Below are positions 23,438-31,669 of a stretch of DNA of 64,000 nucleotides, piece after piece (within the stretch, counting starts at the first letter, position 1; every line of letters starts with the position of its first letter). The stretch covers positions 1 to 64,000 of the forward strand of contig NZ_PYLP01000005.1 in assembly GCF_003024675.1 (NCBI RefSeq), in the 5' to 3' direction. This DNA comes from Faecalibacillus faecis (GTDB lineage Bacteria; Bacillota_I; Bacilli_A; Erysipelotrichales; Coprobacillaceae). A program made the position numbers and the translations under genes. Below the pieces are notes generated by a model. It did no database searches and was not told the DNA's origin. It worked only from the letters and a program-made list of their open reading frames with translations.

Positions 23438-24244
23438 TTAATCAACAACATATTCTTCACCAGGTGCTAAAACAACAACTCTCTCAGGATTAACGACATT
23501 GTCTAAAATATCTTGTGGATTTCCATTAAAAGCACTTGCTTCAGGTGCATCAACACTTCCCCAATGAATTAAAACAAGTTTTGTATTTGGATAAGTATTA
23601 GCCAGTTTATAAGCATTTTCTAAACCAATGTGCACAGGATTATCCGCAAAGTCAAAGAACATTACATCTGGTGGGTCCATATGTAATTGACAATTCAGCA
23701 ATTTAGAATCTCCTACATACCAAATCTTTTTTGTTGGTGTTTTTACATAGAAACCACAATATTCACGATCTTCCCATATACGATAATTATATTTTGCGAC
23801 TTGGTTTTGCCAAGCATGATCAGCAGGTGTAAGTTCAACATCAATATCATTAATTTGAATATGATCTCCAATATCATGTCCAATTCCATCCAAACCACAT
23901 TCTTCTTTCATTAAAGAAGCAACATAATAAGAAGTATGATATTCTTTACAAACATCCTTTAAATCTCTACACGTTGATCTTGAATAATGATCATTATCTA
24001 CATGAGATACTAAAATAGCATCCACATGAGGTACATCTTTTACATCAATTGGCATTTCAATCAATAAGGTCATATCAAAGCCTTCTAAAAGGGGATCAAT
24101 CATAATCACTGTTCCATGATCATTGATCATGGCTCCTCCGCCACCTAACCAATAAACACGGATGTTTCCTTGATCTTCAAAATCTTTTTTTGTCATTGTG
24201 ACTGTTTTTGGTGTAACTGCTTGTCCTTTTTCATTCTTTAACAT
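23438..24244 (-). CDS. MBL-fold metallo-hydrolase (UlaG-like)
   Basis: A 268-residue metallo-beta-lactamase-fold protein. The metal motif is SHVDNDHYS (H-x-D-x-D-H, about 78-85), with further ligands in TPADHAWQN (about 139) and VGDSKLLN (about 177), and a late His in LIHWG. The sequence resembles L-ascorbate-6-phosphate lactonase (UlaG) and related general MBL hydrolases, but no ula PTS genes are near, so the substrate is open. AAAGGATG precedes the start. A single-gene transcript is likely, with TTGTTG-16-TATAAT upstream. Confidence 0.85.
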   Translation of the reverse strand: MLKNEKGQAVTPKTVTMTKKDFEDQGNIRVYWLGGGGAMINDHGTVIMIDPLLEGFDMTLLIEMPIDVKDVPHVDAILVSHVDNDHYSRSTCRDLKDVCKEYHTSYYVASLMKEECGLDGIGHDIGDHIQINDIDVELTPADHAWQNQVAKYNYRIWEDREYCGFYVKTPTKKIWYVGDSKLLNCQLHMDPPDVMFFDFADNPVHIGLENAYKLANTYPNTKLVLIHWGSVDAPEASAFNGNPQDILDNVVNPERVVVLAPGEEYVVD

Positions 24245-24361
24245 CGATATTTCATCCTTTCTTTTATCTAATTTTATTATATTAAATGAAATATTAACAA
24301 CAATGCATAATCCTCTTTATCTATCCATATATTGACAATTTATCTTATTTGTCTATTTATA

Positions 24362-24395
24362 TAAAAAATACCTATTAAAAGCTTCTTTAATAGGT
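24362..24395 (-). terminator. Terminator of the PNPOx-family gene
   Basis: Reverse-strand stem ACCTATTAAA / TTTAATAGGT (arms 24370-24379 and 24386-24395) followed by ATTTTTT. Confidence 0.8.
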
Positions 24396-24404
24396 AACTT
24401 ATGA

Positions 24405-24797
24405 TTAAAATTTAATAATTTGTGGTTCGTGAGTAAATGATGAAAAAATAGCTGTAGCATTTTCAAAATAGAAAACTTCCGTATTTCCATCATCTGCTTT
24501 ATACATCTTTTGTAAACTTGGATAAGCATCTAACATAGATTGTCTTGCTTCATTACGATCATCTTCGATTAATTTTCCACTTACTCGTAACCATTCTCCA
24601 TTTTTAAAAGCACAAATTTCTGCTTTAGGATTTTGATGAAGTTGTTTCGAAATATCTTTGACTTTTCCTGTTTGAATATAAAGCTTTCCTTCAAAAACAT
24701 GTGCTGTTCCAAAGGGTCTTACTCTTGGTTGATCACCTTCTACTGTTGCTAAATAATAAGTTTCTGCATCTTTTAAAAATTTTAATACTTTATCCAT
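24405..24797 (-). CDS. Pyridoxamine 5'-phosphate oxidase-family protein
   Basis: A 130-residue FMN-binding split-barrel protein. TYYLATVEGDQPRVRPFGTAHVFEGKLYIQTGKVKDISKQLHQNPKAEICAF is the family pattern, with the RVRPF and TGKxKDxSKQ segments that contact FMN. Short members like this one are not PdxH; they are generally annotated as pyridoxamine oxidase-like or flavin-nucleotide-binding proteins of unknown reaction. It is monocistronic, with a clear terminator. The start has GGAGG upstream. Confidence 0.88.
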   Translation of the reverse strand: MDKVLKFLKDAETYYLATVEGDQPRVRPFGTAHVFEGKLYIQTGKVKDISKQLHQNPKAEICAFKNGEWLRVSGKLIEDDRNEARQSMLDAYPSLQKMYKADDGNTEVFYFENATAIFSSFTHEPQIIKF

Positions 24798-24860
24798 AAT
24801 GATCCTCCTTTATTTCCTTTATTTTATCACTGCATAAAGAAAAGGACAAAAAATTTGTCC

Positions 24861-25844
24861 TTACCATTTTTCTCCTGGATATTGCATTTTCCATTCTTTA
24901 CGAAGTTGACTCATAATATCCATGACATCCTTTGTATACTCTAAATTTAAATGTGAATCATCTTGATTTCTAACAGCTTCTTCCATATCACACATTTCAT
25001 AATAAAGTGCATTTTCAGTATTTCCTTTTTCAATAACTGTTTGTTTTCCTGTTACAGCATCCACAATCGTTGCTTTTTGTCCGCGAGGAAATTCATAAAC
25101 TTCAATATACCCTTTTTCTAATGAAATCATAATTCTTTTAGGTTGTTTTGAATGCATTGATAAAGCAATCGTTGCCATTTGTTGATCTTCATTTTTAAGC
25201 AAAATCGTTGCTTGTTCATCAGAGCCTGTAGGTGCAAACCTCACTTGACTTACTATTTCATTTGGCTGTTTAGACATAAAGCTACGTACTGCAGAAAGAG
25301 CATAAACTCCAATATCTAATAAAGCTCCACCAGCAAGATTCATATTAAAGAAACGATTATTCATATCATATTCTTTAAAACTTCCAAAGTTTACTGTCAT
25401 GATTTGCATTTTACCAAGTTCACCGCTTTGCATAATTTTCCATAATTCTTTATAGATTGGCATATGCCAAATGGTCATGGCTTCTGCAAGAATTAAATTT
25501 TTCTCTTTAGCAAGTGCCATCATTTCATCTAATTCACGACTATTTAACGTAATTGATTTTTCTACGAATAAATGCTTTCCATGTTCTAACGCCTTTTTCA
25601 TAAATTGATAATGCGTATTATGTGATGTTGCCAAATAAATAATATCAACATTTTCATCATCAAACACTTCATCAATTTCATCATAGACTTTTTTAACACC
25701 ATACTTCTTTGCAAAATCAATAGCCTTTGTTTGTGTTCTATTGGCAACTCCATAAAGTGTTTTACCCATCTTTTGTAAAGCTTGTGCCATTTCGTTAGCA
25801 ATCACACCTGTTCCTATGACTGTCCAGTTCAATTCTTTTTCCAT
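24861..25844 (-). CDS. Gfo/Idh/MocA-family oxidoreductase
   Basis: A 327-residue NAD(P)-dependent dehydrogenase acting on sugars or related polyols. The N-terminal Rossmann fold starts WTVIGTGVIANEMAQALQKMG and YLATSHNTHYQFMKKALEHGKHLFVEKSI contains the catalytic Lys of the family E-K-[PS] motif (about 96). The C-terminal alpha/beta domain (about 125-327) includes GGALLDIGVYALSAVRSF with the conserved Asp and Tyr. No related sugar genes are adjacent, so the substrate is unknown. AAGGGGG precedes the start. The upstream region carries TTGTTG-18-TATGAT and, farther up, three evenly spaced palindromes. Confidence 0.9.
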   Translation of the reverse strand: MEKELNWTVIGTGVIANEMAQALQKMGKTLYGVANRTQTKAIDFAKKYGVKKVYDEIDEVFDDENVDIIYLATSHNTHYQFMKKALEHGKHLFVEKSITLNSRELDEMMALAKEKNLILAEAMTIWHMPIYKELWKIMQSGELGKMQIMTVNFGSFKEYDMNNRFFNMNLAGGALLDIGVYALSAVRSFMSKQPNEIVSQVRFAPTGSDEQATILLKNEDQQMATIALSMHSKQPKRIMISLEKGYIEVYEFPRGQKATIVDAVTGKQTVIEKGNTENALYYEMCDMEEAVRNQDDSHLNLEYTKDVMDIMSQLRKEWKMQYPGEKW

Positions 25845-25917
25845 ACAAATCCCCCTTGTGACTTTATTTTATCATATTTGTGTATAAATAAAATCAACAA
25901 ATGTCATATTATTTCAT

Positions 25918-26017
25918 GTTCTCATTACAGAACAAAAGCTTTTGAATAACATTTTGTGTTCTGATATCAGAACACAAACATAAACGTTAGGAGTTTTGTT
26001 CTAATACTAGAACAAAA
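25918..26017. repeat. Array of three GTTCT-N6-AGAAC palindromes spaced exactly 40 bp
   Basis: GTTCT-N6-AGAAC occurs at 25918-25933, 25958-25973 and 25998-26013, with central hexamers CATTAC, GATATC and AATACT. The second extends to a perfect 24-bp palindrome (25954-25977) and the third to 9-bp perfect arms around its N6 centre (25994-26017). The start-to-start distance is 40 bp both times. They lie upstream of the Gfo/Idh/MocA gene, beyond its core promoter. A multi-site operator is the most likely reading. Confidence 0.75.
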
Positions 26018-26050
26018 AAGATTGTAGATACTGTCCTACAATCTTTTTTT
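26011..26050 (-). terminator. Terminator, U-tailed on both strands
   Basis: Stem AAGATTGTAG (26018-26027) / CTACAATCTT (26036-26045) with T or A runs on both sides. It serves the reverse-strand gene at 26083-26445 and separates it from the palindrome array. Confidence 0.75.
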
Positions 26051-26082
26051 GCATCAAATCTTAATGAATATCATATCCTCTT

Positions 26083-26445
26083 TTATATGTACAAAAAAAT
26101 TATTCTTAATCCAAATAAAAATAAAAATATTCCTAAAATCATATAAGAAATAACATATTCTTCATCTTCATAAACAATATGCAATCTTTCATCATAATAA
26201 AAGAAATCAATATCTCCTACTTCTTTTTTATAATCATGTCCTTTGGTTTTATATTTTACATTCGTTCCTTGATGAATAGATTGATAACAATATATATACG
26301 TAATTTCATGAACACTAACAGGTGATTTATATACAGATGTTAATTCCATAGTAATCATTTTAAAATTATCTTTGAAAATAAAATAGTTTAACCCCTTCAA
26401 TATATTAAATGCACCCTTTATAGTAAATAAAAAACCTATTATCAT
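26083..26445 (-). CDS. Small membrane protein of unknown function
   Basis: About 120 residues from the ATG at 26445, chosen because GAGG lies 6 bp before it while the ATG at 26457 lacks a site. One hydrophobic segment lies at each end (MIIGFLFTIKGAFNILKG and SYMILGIFLFLFGLRIIFL), enclosing about 75 residues rich in Tyr, Lys and Glu that form probable strands (YIYCYQSIHQGTNVKYKTKGHDYKKEVGDIDFFYYDE). This layout is like the DUF3592-type proteins, but the similarity is not strong. It is monocistronic with its own terminator. No function can be given. Confidence 0.6.
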   Translation of the reverse strand: MIIGFLFTIKGAFNILKGLNYFIFKDNFKMITMELTSVYKSPVSVHEITYIYCYQSIHQGTNVKYKTKGHDYKKEVGDIDFFYYDERLHIVYEDEEYVISYMILGIFLFLFGLRIIFLYI

Positions 26446-26563
26446 ATTCAACCTCATCTATTGTAATTAATTGAACTATTTAAACAATCATCTACATGAC
26501 ACATTTCTTTCTATCACCTTTTATTTATTATTTTCACTTCTATTGCCAAATTTCAATTAATAA

Positions 26564-26592
26564 AAAAGTCTTAGAAAATCAAGACTTTTTAA
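26564..26592 (-). terminator. Terminator after tRNA-Arg
   Basis: Stem AAAAAGTCTT (26565-26574) / AAGACTTTTT (26583-26592), U-tailed on the reverse strand, 7 bp past the tRNA 3' end. Confidence 0.8.
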
Positions 26593-26598
26593 TCATAT

Positions 26599-26675
26599 TG
26601 GCGTCCTCGAGGTGATTCGAACACCCGATCTATCGCTTAGGAGGCGATTGCATTATCCAGCTATGCTACGAGGAC
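26599..26675 (-). tRNA. tRNA-Arg (anticodon CCU)
   Basis: The reverse strand folds as a cloverleaf: acceptor GTCCTCG / CGAGGAC, anticodon stem ATCGC / GCGAT around the loop CTCCTAA (anticodon CCU, reading AGG), and T arm containing GTTCGAATC. Discriminator G and the CCA end are encoded (26599-26601). The tRNA stands alone with its own terminator. Confidence 0.95.
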
Positions 26676-26717
26676 AAAGCCTCTATTATCCTAACAAATA
26701 TTTATTTAAAATACAAT

Positions 26718-27815
26718 CTATGTATCTAATTCTTTCATTTTATTACGAAAGTCAATGATATCATTAAAAAGCATACGAATGACACAAATCATTGGTACTC
26801 CAATGAACATTCCAATAAAGCCAAAGAAATGTCCAAAGACGGTAATAGAAAGTAAAACCCAAAATGGTGAAATACCAACAACATCTCCTAAAATCTTTGG
26901 TCCTAAGAATAAACCATCAAATTGTTGTAAAGCAAAGACAAAAACTAAGACTGCTAAAGCATGGAATAAATCTCCTGTCATCAAGGCTACAAGAACAGCA
27001 GGAAACCCACCGATAAATGGTCCAAAGTAAGGAATCATATTCGTAATCAAAATAAAGGCAGCAAGAATTGGGAAGAATTTTACTTTTAAAATAGCGAGTC
27101 CAATAAATGCGATAATTCCAATAATTAACGAATCTAAGAATTTTCCATAAATAAATTGTCCAAAGATTTGATGTGAGCGTACTGCATAATCATGAATAAG
27201 TTGTATTTTTTCTTTTGACATAAAAAGTGAACATAAGCGATCAAAGATACTTACAAGCCTTTTTGCTTCAATTAAAACATAAGGTGTAAAAATCAAACCT
27301 AAAACAGCTGTAATAATCGTACTTCCTGCTTTAAAAAGAGTCCCAAGTGTCGTAATAGGATCAATAGCTTCAATTGAATTAACATATTTAACAACCATTT
27401 CATCTATCTTAATAATAACTTCACTGGCAAGATTACTTCCTAAATAAGTTTCCAATGTTTTTTCAAAGTTTTTAATATACAAGGTTAAATTATCCGCAAT
27501 ATTGACAACATAATTGACAAGTGCTGGAATGATTGCAATCATTAAAACAACAATAATTAAAACAAAGACAACAAAAACAAAAATAGAAGAAATTGTATGA
27601 CTATATTTAATAAGCTTTTTATTTTGAAAAGAGTCTAAAAACATTTCAAATTTATAAACCAATGGTTGTAAAAAATAAGCAAGTATTGCTCCTACAATCA
27701 AAGGAATAAAAGCTGATAAAATATTGGAAAATAATGAAATATCAAATGTTTTATAAATAAAAATAATAACACACGCACACAAAATAATTCCTACATAATT
27801 CTTTACTGTCCTCAT
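26718..27815 (-). CDS. AI-2E family transporter (UPF0118)
   Basis: About 365 residues from the ATG at 27815, which has GAGGTGG 6 bp before it; an ATG at 27842 has none. Seven to eight hydrophobic segments and a long polar insertion at about 110-160 match the family. Conserved family parts are LIVGAILAYFLQPLVYKFE near the start and MIPYFGPFIGGFPAVLVAL, FALQQFDGLFLGPKILGDVVGISPFWVLLSI near the end. Members have been linked to AI-2 export (TqsA) and to Na+(Li+)/H+ antiport, so the name should not be taken as proof of AI-2 transport. The gene is directly downstream of the 60-residue ORF. Confidence 0.9.
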   Translation of the reverse strand: MRTVKNYVGIILCACVIIFIYKTFDISLFSNILSAFIPLIVGAILAYFLQPLVYKFEMFLDSFQNKKLIKYSHTISSIFVFVVFVLIIVVLMIAIIPALVNYVVNIADNLTLYIKNFEKTLETYLGSNLASEVIIKIDEMVVKYVNSIEAIDPITTLGTLFKAGSTIITAVLGLIFTPYVLIEAKRLVSIFDRLCSLFMSKEKIQLIHDYAVRSHQIFGQFIYGKFLDSLIIGIIAFIGLAILKVKFFPILAAFILITNMIPYFGPFIGGFPAVLVALMTGDLFHALAVLVFVFALQQFDGLFLGPKILGDVVGISPFWVLLSITVFGHFFGFIGMFIGVPMICVIRMLFNDIIDFRNKMKELDT

Positions 27816-27841
27816 TTTAAACCACCTCAAACTTTTTTCCA

Positions 27842-28024
27842 TTATATCACATTCTCTATATTTTTACGATGCTTATTCCAACTTCTTAATAATCTTCTTA
27901 TATAATAAATACTCATTTTTTCATAAACTTCTTGAGTCTTTAAATCTACTAAACAATAATCTTGTTCATATTTTATAATGGTCAAACCATAATGATATAA
28001 ACTACTAATGATATCAATATCCAA
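27842..28024 (-). CDS. Small protein of unknown function with a TTG start
   Basis: A 60-residue polypeptide starting at a TTG (28024) with AAAGGAGG 8 bp upstream, one of the strongest ribosome sites in the window, which is the main reason to believe the gene is real. The sequence (MDIDIISSLYHYGLTIIKYEQDYCLVDLKTQEVYEKMS...) starts with a probable helix, then strands, and ends in a very basic helix (IRRLLRSWNKHRKNIENVI). No family is recognised. It ends 26 bp before the AI-2E transporter start and follows the PAP2 gene closely, so it belongs to that transcript. Confidence 0.65.
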   Translation of the reverse strand: MDIDIISSLYHYGLTIIKYEQDYCLVDLKTQEVYEKMSIYYIRRLLRSWNKHRKNIENVI

Positions 28025-28047
28025 TAAAAAAACCTCCTTTACACATT

Positions 28048-28632
28048 CTATGTATAAAGTGAGGTATTATAATAAATAAATAATAAATAGCTTAAAGACA
28101 ACAAAAAGCCACCTATAACATCAGAAAAATAATGTACACCTAAATAGATACGACTTAATCCTATTAAAAAAATCATCATCATTAAAAATATTTCTATTAC
28201 TTTTTTATATTTTAGAGAGCTTTTTTGAACTTCAAGAACTAATAATCCATAACCAATCATTGCTGACATACTATGACCACTTGGGAAACTATAGTTTGTT
28301 TCTTTAACTAAATGATATATTTGAGGTGGTCTTGGTCTTTTAACCAAAGCTTTAATTATACGATTCATTCCTTGAATAATTAACAAGTGAATTCCTACCC
28401 AAATATCTTTTTTATTTTTTAGAATCACTAAAGTTAAAACAAGAATTACATAAAACCAAGTACTTCCAAGGGTTGAACAAAGTGTAAAAAAGGATGTCAT
28501 CAAATCACATTTTAAATTTTGAACCAAATGATAAATGAACCAATCTATTGGTTGAATGACTTGATATTTAATCAAAAAGTAATCAATGATAAATAAACAA
28601 AGAGGAATCATAAATAAAAATTTCTTTTTCAT
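28048..28632 (-). CDS. PAP2-superfamily membrane phosphatase
   Basis: A 194-residue integral membrane phosphatase with five or six hydrophobic segments. The three catalytic motifs are present: KALVKRPRP (about 90-99), SFPSGHS (about 115-121) and SRIYLGVHYFSDVIGG (about 160-175). Relatives dephosphorylate phosphatidic acid, phosphatidylglycerol phosphate or undecaprenyl pyrophosphate on the outer face of the membrane. It is 1 bp from the glycosyltransferase gene upstream, so the pair is co-transcribed and an envelope lipid role is likely. Confidence 0.92.
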   Translation of the reverse strand: MKKKFLFMIPLCLFIIDYFLIKYQVIQPIDWFIYHLVQNLKCDLMTSFFTLCSTLGSTWFYVILVLTLVILKNKKDIWVGIHLLIIQGMNRIIKALVKRPRPPQIYHLVKETNYSFPSGHSMSAMIGYGLLVLEVQKSSLKYKKVIEIFLMMMIFLIGLSRIYLGVHYFSDVIGGFLLSLSYLLFIYYNTSLYT

Positions 28633-28633
28633 C

Positions 28634-29605
28634 TTATTCTTCTATTTCTAATTGATAAACTTTTTCAAAGACTTTAATAAGCATACCATAAAGCTTTTCA
28701 TTACTACTACTAATTAAAAAACCATAAACACGCTTTGTGAGTGCTTTATATAATTTAGGATCATTGAATCCTAAATGTGCATTTAAAAGTTCAATTTGTT
28801 CCTTTTGATTTGATCTTAATAACAAATAAACAGTAATAACATATACCTTAGATAAATATTCAATAACATAACTTCTTTGTCTTCGGCTCTTTAAAGAATA
28901 AACATCATATAAATCCCATAAGCTTTTCATTAAATCAACATAACTATTTGATTTAGAAATATGAATTTTTCGACGTGTTCCATAACAATGGAAAGGAACA
29001 TTTAAATAATACATTGATTTAATATAAGGAATTGTTCCATAAACTGTTAATTCATTATAAAAAATATTTTCTTCATCTGTATTTATCTTTTTTAAAGTAC
29101 TTGTTTTAATAATGACTGAACCTAAATCAATTTGAAAATGTTTATGAAATGCTTTAATATTATGCCATTCAAAAATTGTTTCCATTGGAAAAACATTTTT
29201 ATAAGAGACACGTTTTTCTTTTTCTTGGGGAATAACATATTTATAATCAGTAACAAGCACATCTAAATTAGCTTGAATTCGAATAAAGTCACGAATCGTT
29301 TCAATAACACTTACGAGTGAAGGTTGATCTAAATAATCAAAGCATTGAAGTATTTTGAAATAAAGGCCCTCACTATGTTCTAGAGCTATTTTTAAAAAAG
29401 GAACATCTTCCCTTGTTGTAATAACTTTTACAGTTTCAGGATAAGCTTCTTCATATTCTTTAGCTACTTGTAATGTTTCGTCATGTGAATGACGATCGAC
29501 AATTAATACTTCTACTTCATCTTTCATTAAAAGACATGAATTAATGGCTTTATGCATTTCCATGATTGAGTTATAACAAGGTATACATACTGTTAATAAT
29601 TTCAT
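28634..29605 (-). CDS. Glycosyltransferase, family 2
   Basis: A 323-residue protein with a GT-A domain: TVCIPCYNSIMEMHKAINSCL (4-24) and EVLIVDRHSHDETLQVAKEY, the usual nucleotide-binding start of family 2 enzymes; the typical DD(S/G)S is changed to DRHSHD. The metal-binding position appears as QCFDYLDQPSL (about 108) rather than a standard DxD. The last 100 residues are helical and have no membrane segment. It may transfer sugars to a cell-surface polymer or glycolipid, in line with the adjacent PAP2 phosphatase. Donor and acceptor are unknown. Confidence 0.85.
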   Translation of the reverse strand: MKLLTVCIPCYNSIMEMHKAINSCLLMKDEVEVLIVDRHSHDETLQVAKEYEEAYPETVKVITTREDVPFLKIALEHSEGLYFKILQCFDYLDQPSLVSVIETIRDFIRIQANLDVLVTDYKYVIPQEKEKRVSYKNVFPMETIFEWHNIKAFHKHFQIDLGSVIIKTSTLKKINTDEENIFYNELTVYGTIPYIKSMYYLNVPFHCYGTRRKIHISKSNSYVDLMKSLWDLYDVYSLKSRRQRSYVIEYLSKVYVITVYLLLRSNQKEQIELLNAHLGFNDPKLYKALTKRVYGFLISSSNEKLYGMLIKVFEKVYQLEIEE

Positions 29606-29716
29606 AATTTAATCCTCCAAAAATATTTTATCATAATTCATCTATTAGTACACGTATTATTGCATTTCCTTTGATTTTGTGCTATTTTATTAAAGTATTT
29701 ATAAGGAGGAAATAAT

Positions 29717-29998
29717 ATGCATTTTGTCATTAATGTATTTGTTGCTGGAGTATGTTTTATCTCTCTTATTTTATTTAAAGAGATTTTTAATAAAATCATG
29801 AAAGTCTTATTAAGTGTTGTTGGATGTGGAACTTTATCATATGCACTTTCTATTCTTATTAAAAAATGCGGTGAATGGTTCGGGTGTTGGTCTGGAGACG
29901 CTAAATATATTTTTAGTAATTTCTTATGGATCTTACCAATCGTTCTTGTTGTTTATATTATTATTTGTTTTATTATTACAAAGAGAAATAAAGCTTAA
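29717..29998 (+). CDS. Small membrane protein of unknown function
   Basis: A 93-residue protein with three hydrophobic segments (about 5-22, 27-47 and 65-88) and a short charged end (KRNKA). Start supported by AAGGAGG 8 bp before the ATG. Two Cys residues flank a Trp-rich loop (KKCGEWFGCWSGDAK), which could form a disulfide outside the membrane. No known family. It is monocistronic, divergent from the glycosyltransferase, and ends in a terminator that contains its stop codon. The region has an overlapping longer frame at 29814-30062 that I regard as spurious. Confidence 0.7.
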   Translation: MHFVINVFVAGVCFISLILFKEIFNKIMKVLLSVVGCGTLSYALSILIKKCGEWFGCWSGDAKYIFSNFLWILPIVLVVYIIICFIITKRNKA

Positions 29999-30017
29999 AT
30001 CAAAGCTTTATTTTTTT
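29987..30017 (+). terminator. Terminator between converging genes
   Basis: AATAAAGCTT (29987-29996) / AAGCTTTATT (30003-30012) followed by T run. Stop codons of both the small membrane protein gene and the converging RNase H gene lie inside the hairpin. Confidence 0.8.
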
Positions 30018-30601
30018 ATACCCACAGCTTTTTTTGCAAGTCCATCGGCTACTTCATTATAATAATCGCCACTATGTGCTAAAACTTTTTGAAAATAGAT
30101 ATCAATATTTTTCTTCATTGCCTGTATGGTTTTTACATAGTTTTGCGTTTGTTCCTTATTTGCTTTCCATAAACCTGTTGCCCACTTTTCAATACCTTCA
30201 TAATCATAGTAAATACAAATAGCTTCATAATGATGATCGATTGCATATTGAATAGCTTTTAAACATCCTAGTATTTCCCCTGAAACATTTCTCATAGAAG
30301 CATACTCTGGTTGACTTCCCTTACCTAATAACTGTTTGATAACCTGTTGTCCTTCAATTAAAACACAACCATATCCATATTCTTTCGTTTTTATGTTAAA
30401 ACTTCCATCAACATAGGCAAGTAATCCTAAATCATCACTTGCTTTCTTTACTTCTTTTCCTATAAATACTTTTGCTTCCTCTTCAGTTGTAAATGATTTA
30501 TAAACAGCTCCCGAATAACCATTGACTTGTTCTTTACATTCATCCCAAGTATGATAAATTCCTGGCTTTCTTCCTTCTTTAACTGCATAAAATTTTGCCA
30601 T
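30008..30601 (-). CDS. rnhA: Ribonuclease HI with N-terminal viroplasmin domain
   Basis: A 197-residue nuclease that cuts the RNA strand of RNA-DNA hybrids. Residues 1-50 (AKFYAVKEGRKPGIYHTWDECKEQVNGYSGAVYKSFTTEEEAKVFI) are the caulimovirus viroplasmin-like hybrid-binding domain, as in eukaryotic RNase H1. The catalytic domain has the four acidic residues in AYVDGSFN, GEILGCLKAI, YYDYEGIEKW and YNEVADGLAKKA. Bacterial proteins of this form are common in firmicutes and bacteroidetes. It converges with the small membrane protein gene. Good ribosome site AAAGGAG. Confidence 0.93.
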   Translation of the reverse strand: MAKFYAVKEGRKPGIYHTWDECKEQVNGYSGAVYKSFTTEEEAKVFIGKEVKKASDDLGLLAYVDGSFNIKTKEYGYGCVLIEGQQVIKQLLGKGSQPEYASMRNVSGEILGCLKAIQYAIDHHYEAICIYYDYEGIEKWATGLWKANKEQTQNYVKTIQAMKKNIDIYFQKVLAHSGDYYNEVADGLAKKAVGIKK

Positions 30602-30715
30602 AGTTTACTCCTTTATTTATTCTTTTTTATTATAATCATTGAAACAATAATTGTATATCTTTTTCAATTGTTTTAAAATAAATATAGTCTATTTTAAACA
30701 AGTGAGGTAAAGTGT

Positions 30716-31615
30716 ATGAAACGATGTCTTATTATTATCAATCCATCATCTGGAAAACATATTATTCAAAATAAACTTGATCGTATTATCGGTCAACTAA
30801 CTTTACAAAACATTGTAGAACATTTTGAAATATTTTATACAAAGAAAAAAGATGATGCTTATTATAAAACAAGAGATTGTGATGAGAATCAATATGATTT
30901 TATCATGTCTGTTGGTGGTGATGGTACTTTAAACGAGGTTATTTCAGGAATGGTAGATAGTCATAAAAAAATACCATTATGCATATTAGCGGCAGGCACA
31001 GTAAATGACTTTGCAAATTATTTAAATATTCCAAATTCAGTAAATGGGATTGTAGAAATGATTAAAAACTTTAATGTTGTTTCGAGTGATGTAGGAAAAA
31101 TTAATAATCAATATTTCATTAATGTTGCTGCTGCAGGAATGTTTTCAGATATTTCTTTTGTGGTATCAAAAGAAGAAAAGAAAAAGTTTGGTCCATTAGC
31201 TTATTATTTTAAAGGCATGACCCAACTCCCTCAACAGTTATCTACAAATCTACATCTTAATGTAACGGTTGATGATGAAAGTTTTGAAGAAGATGCTTAC
31301 ATATTTGCCATCACAAATACCAATCGTGTCGGTGGCTTTGATGGTATCATTCCTTTTGCGGATATTAATGATGGAAAACTCGATCTTGTTATTGTAAAAA
31401 GATGTTCTGTTACGGATTTAATTGCTTTGATTAAAGATTATCGTTTTGGTAAACATGATAAAAGTCCTTTTATTCACTATGTTCAAGGACAACATATTCA
31501 CATTACTTGTGATCAAGATCTCACAATGGATATAGATGGTGAAGAAGGAACCCATCTTCCTATTGATGTACATAACTTACAAAAATCAATTCAATTATTA
31601 GTTCCTTCAAAATAA
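30716..31615 (+). CDS. Diacylglycerol/lipid kinase family protein (YegS/DagK-like)
   Basis: A 299-residue soluble lipid kinase. IINPSSGK (6-13) and the nucleotide-binding VGGDGTLNEVISGM (about 65-78) are the family landmarks, followed by ILAAGTVNDFANYL. The C-terminal beta domain runs from about 130, with GGFDGIIPFADINDGKLDLVIVK and the MDIDGE segment near 283. Firmicute DgkB-type enzymes rephosphorylate diacylglycerol released during lipoteichoic acid synthesis. GAGG precedes the start, and a strong terminator follows. Confidence 0.92.
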   Translation: MKRCLIIINPSSGKHIIQNKLDRIIGQLTLQNIVEHFEIFYTKKKDDAYYKTRDCDENQYDFIMSVGGDGTLNEVISGMVDSHKKIPLCILAAGTVNDFANYLNIPNSVNGIVEMIKNFNVVSSDVGKINNQYFINVAAAGMFSDISFVVSKEEKKKFGPLAYYFKGMTQLPQQLSTNLHLNVTVDDESFEEDAYIFAITNTNRVGGFDGIIPFADINDGKLDLVIVKRCSVTDLIALIKDYRFGKHDKSPFIHYVQGQHIHITCDQDLTMDIDGEEGTHLPIDVHNLQKSIQLLVPSK

Positions 31616-31625
31616 ATAATCATAT

Positions 31626-31667
31626 AAAAAGATTTCACTATTTTATAACAGTTGAAATCTTTTTTTA
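31626..31667 (+). terminator. Terminator of the lipid kinase gene
   Basis: Stem AAAAAGATTTCA / TGAAATCTTTTT with T run; it directly abuts Rpn unit copy 2. Confidence 0.85.
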
Positions 31668-31669
31668 TT

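Noticed and set aside
25918-26013. SOS boxes for LexA
   Set aside because: The orientation is GTTCT...AGAAC with six central bases, the reverse of the gram-positive GAAC-N4-GTTC site.
25918-26017. Possible CRISPR array in the three 40-bp-spaced palindromes
   Set aside because: Only the outer 5-bp arms are shared, the repeat would be 16 bp with three units, and there is no cas gene nearby; an operator array explains it better.
29814-30062. 82-residue forward ORF overlapping the small membrane protein
   Set aside because: It lies in another frame of the well-supported 29717-29998 gene and runs across a terminator into the RNase H gene.
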